Source: JBFHES01 sp041584015
GTDB taxonomy: Bacteria > Bacteroidota > Bacteroidia > Bacteroidales > M50B96
NCBI GenBank assembly: GCA_041584015.1
Contig: JBFHES010000161.1
Span: forward strand, 1-11,074
Length of the DNA: 11,074 nucleotides
Reading direction: 5' to 3'
The notes beneath the pieces were generated by a model. That model was not told the origin of the DNA, ran no database searches, and was given only the letters and a program-made list of their open reading frames with translations. Shown one piece after another: positions 6,000 through 11,074 of the stretch (within the stretch, counting starts at the first letter, position 1; every line of letters starts with the position of its first letter). The position numbers and the translations under genes are program-made.

Positions 6000-7061
6000 A
6001 TGCTAAAAATTCAATCATTAGAAAAGTCACTCGGTAAGTTTAGTCTTAGTTCAATCGATCTGGAAATTGAGCAAGGTGCTTATTTCATATTGCTAGGTGC
6101 GTCAGGATCTGGCAAAACTGTTTTACTTGAAATAATTGCCGGATTAATTGAGCCGGATAGTGGACATATTTTTATTGATGATGTCAATATCAGCAAGACA
6201 AAAATACAGGAACGTAAAATTGGTTTAGTTTTTCAAGATCATGCTATTTTCCCGCACTTAAACGTATTCGACAACATTGCTTATCCGCTTAAAAGCAAAC
6301 GAACTAAAAAGGCTGAAATTAAAGCGAGGGTAGAAGATTTGGCCAAGGAAATGAACATTAGTCATTTGTTAAAGCGCAAAGCAATCAATCTCTCAGGAGG
6401 TGAAAAGCAACGAATTGCTCTGGCACGAATTCTTGCAATGAACCCCAGTTGTTTGCTGCTCGACGAGCCTTTTGCCTCATTGGATGTACAATTAAAATCT
6501 GAGCTGCGAACCTTACTGCGAGCCATTAACCAAAAGGGCATAACCATTTTGCATGTTACACACGATTACGAAGAAGCCTTATCATTGGCCGACCAGGTTG
6601 CCGTAATTAATGATGGCAAACTGCTTCAGACAGGTACGCCGGAAGAGGTTTTTAAATATCCAAAGAATAGGTTTGTTGCAAACTTTGTTGGAGTGAAAAA
6701 CTTCTTCAAAGCATCCCTATTGGACTTTTCAGAGACTGGCGAAGAGCGCATGGTTCAAGTAAATGAAAAGCTGGCGTTTACTCTTATTTCAAAACAGTCG
6801 TCAGGTGAAGGCTATGTATTTCTGCGAAGTAAGAGTGTAATCCTCTCAGAAAAGAATATGAGTAGTAGCGCAAGTAATTCATTTGTAGGCACAGTTACAG
6901 AAATTGAGAAAACGCCCAAAGGTTATGAAGTACTGCTTGATATAGGTGTTCCCATATTTGTGACAATCACCGAACGTTCATTTGAACGTTTACAAGTAAG
7001 CCTTGACAAGGAATTATGGGTAAGCTTTAAAGCTTCAGCATTACGATTCCAAAAATCATAA
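6000..7061 (+). CDS. ABC transporter ATP-binding protein with C-terminal TOBE-like region (ModC/PotA/FbpC type)
   Basis: This 353-residue ATPase would power an importer at the inner face of the membrane. The ATPase domain covers about 1-235: Walker A GASGSGKT (33-40), Q-loop Q79 in LVFQDHAIFPHL, signature LSGGE (131-135), Walker B CLLLDEP (151-157), D-loop SLD (160-162) and H-loop H188 in HVTHD. The C-terminal part (about 285-350, SFVGTVTEIEKTPKGYEVLL onward) resembles the TOBE substrate-sensing fold of molybdate, iron or polyamine importers. A molybdate or tungstate role is the best guess, but the substrate is not determined. No permease or binding protein is next to it. ATG 6000 gives the family start MLKIQSLEKSLGKFSL; the ATG at 5961 would add 13 residues over the promoter box. 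The gene ends 6 bases from the converging kinase gene with no terminator between. Confidence 0.93.
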   Translation: MLKIQSLEKSLGKFSLSSIDLEIEQGAYFILLGASGSGKTVLLEIIAGLIEPDSGHIFIDDVNISKTKIQERKIGLVFQDHAIFPHLNVFDNIAYPLKSKRTKKAEIKARVEDLAKEMNISHLLKRKAINLSGGEKQRIALARILAMNPSCLLLDEPFASLDVQLKSELRTLLRAINQKGITILHVTHDYEEALSLADQVAVINDGKLLQTGTPEEVFKYPKNRFVANFVGVKNFFKASLLDFSETGEERMVQVNEKLAFTLISKQSSGEGYVFLRSKSVILSEKNMSSSASNSFVGTVTEIEKTPKGYEVLLDIGVPIFVTITERSFERLQVSLDKELWVSFKASALRFQKS

Positions 7062-7067
7062 CACCTT

Positions 7068-10000
7068 CTAATTTAATAAGGGAATCTCTACAAAAAAGCT
7101 TGTACCTTTTTCCAGCTCCGTCTTAAAATAAATCTGACCTTCCATACTCTCCACTATATTTTTCACTATTGCGAGCCCTAATCCCATACCACTGGTTTTG
7201 GTGGTAAAGTTAGGCTGAAACAACTTATCGCGCATTGCTGGCAACACTCCTTTGCCATTATCACTTACTTTTAACTGAACTGTGCTTTCATCCACCTTGC
7301 TTAGTGCCAACTCTATCCTACCAAAGCGATTTTCAGGAATTGACTGAATGGCATTTTTTACCAAATTAATAAGCACACTTTGCATTTGTTCCTTATTACC
7401 TTTCACCTCAATCGAGCCATCCACTTCGAGCAATAACAATAACTCATAGTTCTCATTTTTCTGAAACAGCAATTCAATTTCTTTCATCATCAGGCGCAAA
7501 TCAACAATCTCATTGTTCGCCTTCGGTATGTTCGAGAATTTTGAGAACTGAGTAGCTATGGATGTTAAGTTATCAATCTGGCTAATTAGTATCTCAGATA
7601 CCTTATGAAAACGCTCATCCCAGTCTGGCGCTTTATCTTCAATTGACTTTTGCAGGTGCTGAATATGCAAACGCATCGGTGTCAATGGATTTTTAATTTC
7701 ATGGGCTATCTGCTTAGCCATTTCGCGCCAGGCACTTTCCCGCTCCGACTTAGCCAACAACTCGGCACTTTTCGAAAGCTCATTAACCATTCGGTTATAA
7801 TCACCTATTAACTTGCCAATTTCATCTTCCCTGTGATATTCAATAATTTCGTTTTGCTCACCCAATTTTAATCGCGACAACTTTTCCTGAATCAAACGAA
7901 GCGGCCTGGTTATCTTGTTTGAGATTAAGACAGTAATTAAAATGGTTAGCAAAATAAGCAATACATATATGTTTGCCACGGCGGTTACCAAACCTGAAAT
8001 TTCTTTAGTAAGCAAGCTCTGTTTGGTAAAATATGGCAGATTCAAATACGCCAACACTTGATTATTGTCATTCTTAAACGGAACATAGGCCGATAGAAAC
8101 TCCAATTGGCCAATACTTTCGTTATGCACGTAATTAGCTTTTTTCAAATAATGCATTTGTCGGTAAGCCTCGGTATTCATGCTCTCACTCGTTAAGTCGT
8201 GATCAAATATCTCTTGTCTGGACGACGCGAGCAGATTGCCGTCCAGGGCATAAACATTGATATCTGAGAAGAATACATTGGAAAATTTTATCAAATAATA
8301 ATTCAGATACTCTTCAATCTCATGATCGAGCTGTTCCTCTCCGGCCAGTTTATGCTCCAGCTCAACCATAACAGATTGCACCTTTTCGCTTAGGTTATCA
8401 AGATGCTTGTTGTTAAACTGTTTAATATTAAAATAAATGGTTCCGCCGCCTATTAGCACCATCGAAAGGAGCACAACACTTATCATTGAAAACTGAATCT
8501 TATTTTTAATATTCAGCCTGAAATCGAGCAGTTGTTGCGGAAAAGTAATGATGGTTATAGAAATGGTAAATAGAATATGATAAAATACAAATAGATAGGA
8601 GAGCAAAATAAGCTGATCGAGTAAGCTGTAAGACAAATGACTCACCACGATTACATTCTTCTCATCTACCTGATAAACCAAATGTTCCCATCCATCGAAC
8701 TGCATTGTACCAAACTCCTCGCCATTGGTGCGATATAAATCAGGGGTTAAACTGTATTGATATTCGCCAGCTGCGGTTATTAAATTTCCATTTAAATACT
8801 TAGCATAAGAAAACCCAAGCGGCGATATTTTATCAACAGGCTTGCCTTCAATTAACAATTCCGGGTAACCAAGCTCCGACGATGTAATCTTGGAGTTAAG
8901 CTCTATGTACATAACCTTGCGCTGCAAACTATCCGACAAATCGATACGGCCCATATAGGTTATCCGACCATTGCTGTCATCGATAAAATAAAAACACGAA
9001 TCGGTTACGGCAAATCCACTTTCATCAATCATTGAATCAAAAAAGTCGTAACAGGGAACTGAGAAATCTTCTGGTTCAATGGTTATACTGTCGAACTCGT
9101 TGCAGTAAAACAGGTTAAATTCATATTTATTCCAATACCCGGAAAAGTACTTCTTTTGAAGATAGCTATAGATTAAATCAAGATTATTTGTTCCGTCTCC
9201 AAGATCCTGTATTAGGTAATTATCAAGAGGAAGTTCCTTCTCTACATTTAATAAAAATGCCTCGGCCAGGTAATCCTGTTCCGTTGCCAGATTCAAGGCA
9301 AAAATCTCTTTAATCTCAGTCTCCTTTTGCTCCCCAACCGTTAATATGGATAACATGGTGTACAACGATGCCACCATCAATATCATTATTCTGGTTGAGT
9401 ATTGAAATGTTTTGGAGGACATACGAATGTATGCGACAGGTCCAATTAGCAATGGAAAAACAACGAGATGATACCAGTTTAAACTTGTTGTAAAGGCACA
9501 GAGTAGCGCAAAAATAAGCAGTGCACTTAGCATTAATAAAAACAAAAACCTTATAAAACTCACCTTGTTCTGGATACTCCTGACGATTTCATCAACCAGC
9601 AACAGAAAGGCCAGAATAATAAAACCGATAGAAAAGAAACCAATAATAGAATAAACAGATATATCGAAAATTCGATTAGCTTCGAAATTAAGCGTAGAAT
9701 CGTTGAGCAAACTATGCATCATAAAATCTACACCTAAATATGCTCCGATAAAGATGAGCAGGGCTAAAGCTACCAGCAACTCCTTTTTAATCTTTGACAA
9801 ATCAATTAGCTGGATGAGTGCATTTGAACTAATAAAGTAGATATAGGCAAGCACAAATATCGACGACAAGAACAAATCTCCCAAGGATGGTGCAAACATA
9901 GAAAGACCAAAATAGTAAGGTTCAAACAGCTCCGATTCATAGAAAACCACAGGCACTTCAAAAATGGCAATTAGCCAGCGCACTGCAACAAGCAACAAAA

Positions 10001-10742
10001 TATAATAAAACGATATACGTCCCTTATTCGAGACACTTAGCAATTTGGTAAACCAACTATTAAACAATAGCATGAGTACTATAATTGCTAAAAAATAACT
10101 AACAATTGCGAGTGTAGTATTTGATTCAGTTTTAATTTTCTGATGCCCGCCTAGTGAAAATAAATAATTCCCAGATTTATCGAAGATGGCATCAACAGTA
10201 GCTGACTCATTAAAAACAATTACACCATTATAAGATGATGGAAACCCCACCGCATAATGGTTTCTTAAAAACTGATTTTGATAAGAGTACTCGCTTTTAA
10301 TGAGAATTAACTTTCCATAGAGGTAATTACCAATTTGTTGCTTTTCGGTAAAATACCAGGAGTTACCCATTTCAATCATTCCAGAGTTGTGCCATGCCAA
10401 ATAGCGATCATCATCAACCACCACCTCATTATCCGACCAATAGATGAGTTTTTCATCCTCATAAATCACAAGCGCAATTTCATTCTCGGTAAGCTCCTCG
10501 CTTATTTCCTGAGATTCTTCACGCATCCATTTATCAAAATCATTATTGAGTTTCGGAGCAATGTCATCAACCAGTTCATCAATCATTTCCTGCTTTTCGT
10601 GCAGCGATGCATTAAAAGCTTCAGAGAATTCTTTAGTATCAAATACATTAAAATAATTGTACTCGAATAGTAGGCCTAAAAACACAATTACTAAAAATGC
10701 AACTAAATATTTATTCCTGATAAAACTAAAAACTCTTAACAT
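7068..10742 (-). CDS. Large membrane sensor histidine kinase, NtrY-like
   Basis: The 1224-residue protein is far longer than a typical kinase. About 12 membrane segments are visible: near 11-28, eight between 211 and 469, then 708-732, 749-771 and 919-941. They separate three large segments that may be sensory, about 29-208, 470-705 and 772-918; the last resembles a Cache-like domain (INVYALDGNLLASS). A HAMP-like linker (941-990, ITRPLRLIQEKL) leads to the dimerisation helix, with the phosphorylated H1014 in QIAHEIKNPLTPMRLHIQHL. The ATPase boxes are N1126 and N1130 in INLVKNA, DNGKG (1161-1165), FQPNF (1175-1179) and GMGLGL (1185-1190). All catalytic boxes are present, so it should be active. 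The HEIKNPLTP region is NtrY-like. No receiver domain or response regulator gene is in the window. ATG 10742 starts right before the first membrane segment; the ATG at 10814 would overlap rlmH by 62 bases. Confidence 0.95.
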   Translation of the reverse strand: MLRVFSFIRNKYLVAFLVIVFLGLLFEYNYFNVFDTKEFSEAFNASLHEKQEMIDELVDDIAPKLNNDFDKWMREESQEISEELTENEIALVIYEDEKLIYWSDNEVVVDDDRYLAWHNSGMIEMGNSWYFTEKQQIGNYLYGKLILIKSEYSYQNQFLRNHYAVGFPSSYNGVIVFNESATVDAIFDKSGNYLFSLGGHQKIKTESNTTLAIVSYFLAIIVLMLLFNSWFTKLLSVSNKGRISFYYILLLVAVRWLIAIFEVPVVFYESELFEPYYFGLSMFAPSLGDLFLSSIFVLAYIYFISSNALIQLIDLSKIKKELLVALALLIFIGAYLGVDFMMHSLLNDSTLNFEANRIFDISVYSIIGFFSIGFIILAFLLLVDEIVRSIQNKVSFIRFLFLLMLSALLIFALLCAFTTSLNWYHLVVFPLLIGPVAYIRMSSKTFQYSTRIMILMVASLYTMLSILTVGEQKETEIKEIFALNLATEQDYLAEAFLLNVEKELPLDNYLIQDLGDGTNNLDLIYSYLQKKYFSGYWNKYEFNLFYCNEFDSITIEPEDFSVPCYDFFDSMIDESGFAVTDSCFYFIDDSNGRITYMGRIDLSDSLQRKVMYIELNSKITSSELGYPELLIEGKPVDKISPLGFSYAKYLNGNLITAAGEYQYSLTPDLYRTNGEEFGTMQFDGWEHLVYQVDEKNVIVVSHLSYSLLDQLILLSYLFVFYHILFTISITIITFPQQLLDFRLNIKNKIQFSMISVVLLSMVLIGGGTIYFNIKQFNNKHLDNLSEKVQSVMVELEHKLAGEEQLDHEIEEYLNYYLIKFSNVFFSDINVYALDGNLLASSRQEIFDHDLTSESMNTEAYRQMHYLKKANYVHNESIGQLEFLSAYVPFKNDNNQVLAYLNLPYFTKQSLLTKEISGLVTAVANIYVLLILLTILITVLISNKITRPLRLIQEKLSRLKLGEQNEIIEYHREDEIGKLIGDYNRMVNELSKSAELLAKSERESAWREMAKQIAHEIKNPLTPMRLHIQHLQKSIEDKAPDWDERFHKVSEILISQIDNLTSIATQFSKFSNIPKANNEIVDLRLMMKEIELLFQKNENYELLLLLEVDGSIEVKGNKEQMQSVLINLVKNAIQSIPENRFGRIELALSKVDESTVQLKVSDNGKGVLPAMRDKLFQPNFTTKTSGMGLGLAIVKNIVESMEGQIYFKTELEKGTSFFVEIPLLN

Positions 10743-10752
10743 AAGGTTGTTT

Positions 10753-11074
10753 TTATTGATGATGATAGGGCTCCCCTTTAATAATGGTAAAAGCGCGATA
10801 AAGCTGTTCGGCAAATATCATGCGAATCATCTGATGAGAAAAGGTCATTTGAGAAATGGACATTTTACCATTGCTCAATTTGTATACCTCATCAGAAAAC
10901 CCATATGGTCCACCAATTACAAAAATTAAGTGCTTAATGCCGATCATTATTTGTTTGTCGATAAACTTCGCAAAGCCAACAGACGAATACGTCTTACCAT
11001 TCTCGTCTAAAAGTATCACATGTGCGTTTTTAAACTTCTCCTTTAGCAGATCACCTTCTTTGTTCTTTTGAAGA
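10753..11074 (-). CDS. rlmH: 23S rRNA (pseudouridine1915-N3)-methyltransferase RlmH, 5' end missing
   Basis: RlmH methylates pseudouridine 1915 in helix 69 of 23S rRNA, using S-adenosylmethionine, on assembled ribosomes. About 106 C-terminal residues are present; the family has about 155-160, so some 50 N-terminal residues lie beyond the right edge. The open frame continues to the edge (LQKNKEGDLLKEKFKNAHV), which shows that the GTG at 11019 is internal. Family marks are VILLDENGKTYSSVGFA, the SPOUT cofactor-binding loop FVIGGPYGFSDEVY, SQMTFSHQMIRMIFAEQLYRA and the end TIIKGEPYHH. The stop lies 10 bases upstream of the kinase ATG on the same strand, with no room for a promoter or terminator, so the kinase is probably co-transcribed with rlmH. 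Confidence 0.95.
   Translation of the reverse strand, partial: LQKNKEGDLLKEKFKNAHVILLDENGKTYSSVGFAKFIDKQIMIGIKHLIFVIGGPYGFSDEVYKLSNGKMSISQMTFSHQMIRMIFAEQLYRAFTIIKGEPYHHQ

Noticed and set aside
10743..10814. N-terminal extension of the histidine kinase by 24 residues from an ATG at 10814
   Set aside because: It would overlap the end of rlmH by 62 bases, and the ATG at 10742 directly precedes the first membrane segment.
10335..10929. Two plus-strand open frames opposite the kinase and rlmH (10335-10670 and 10657-10929)
   Set aside because: Both are antisense to well-supported genes and have low-complexity, domain-free translations.
1..11074. A defence system, mobile element or CRISPR array
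   Set aside because: No transposase, integrase, phage gene, spaced repeat array or toxin-antitoxin pair was seen. All large genes are common chromosomal ones.

Overview
The window looks like a chromosomal segment of a Bacteroidota bacterium. The reasons are low G+C, promoter boxes of the TAnnTTTG type just ahead of several start codons, no clear Shine-Dalgarno sequences, and proteins that match the Bacteroidota forms of FabI, the DUF721 protein, RlmH and a very large NtrY-like histidine kinase. The order within the phylum cannot be fixed from this sequence. There are no rRNA or tRNA genes, insertion sequences, CRISPR arrays or phage genes. Most of the content is housekeeping.

Layout. Positions 1-257 hold the 3' end of a plus-strand gene of unknown function whose reading frame breaks at a (TA)4 tract. 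After a hairpin and a short AT-rich spacer with three AATTGCCA direct repeats comes fabI (plus strand, fatty acid synthesis). It converges on a small DUF721 gene (minus), with a two-way terminator between them. Next on the minus strand is a Mn-type superoxide dismutase with its own terminator. It diverges from a plus-strand pair: a DinF-like MATE exporter and a 66-residue DUF1858 CxxC protein. That pair converges on NAD-dependent glyceraldehyde-3-phosphate dehydrogenase (minus), again across a two-way terminator. Behind gap lies a gene for a 62-residue protein that resembles small Bacteroidota proteins of unknown function.

Positions 5610-5999 form the longest stretch without a confident gene. 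It holds a nested hairpin, a 22-codon open frame and a strong plus-strand intrinsic terminator that follows no recognised plus-strand gene. A small transcript may be encoded there. Next is a lone ABC transporter ATPase with a C-terminal TOBE-like region (plus). It converges with only six bases to spare on a 1224-residue membrane histidine kinase (minus). The kinase lies ten bases downstream of rlmH (minus), which runs off the right edge, so rlmH and the kinase probably form an operon.

The genes do not form one pathway. They are short, separately controlled units: lipid synthesis, oxidative defence, export, glycolysis, import energy, signalling and ribosome modification. The items most worth a second look are the orphan terminator with its hairpin and tiny frame, the frameshift at the left edge, the repeats ahead of fabI, and the unusually complex sensor part of the kinase.
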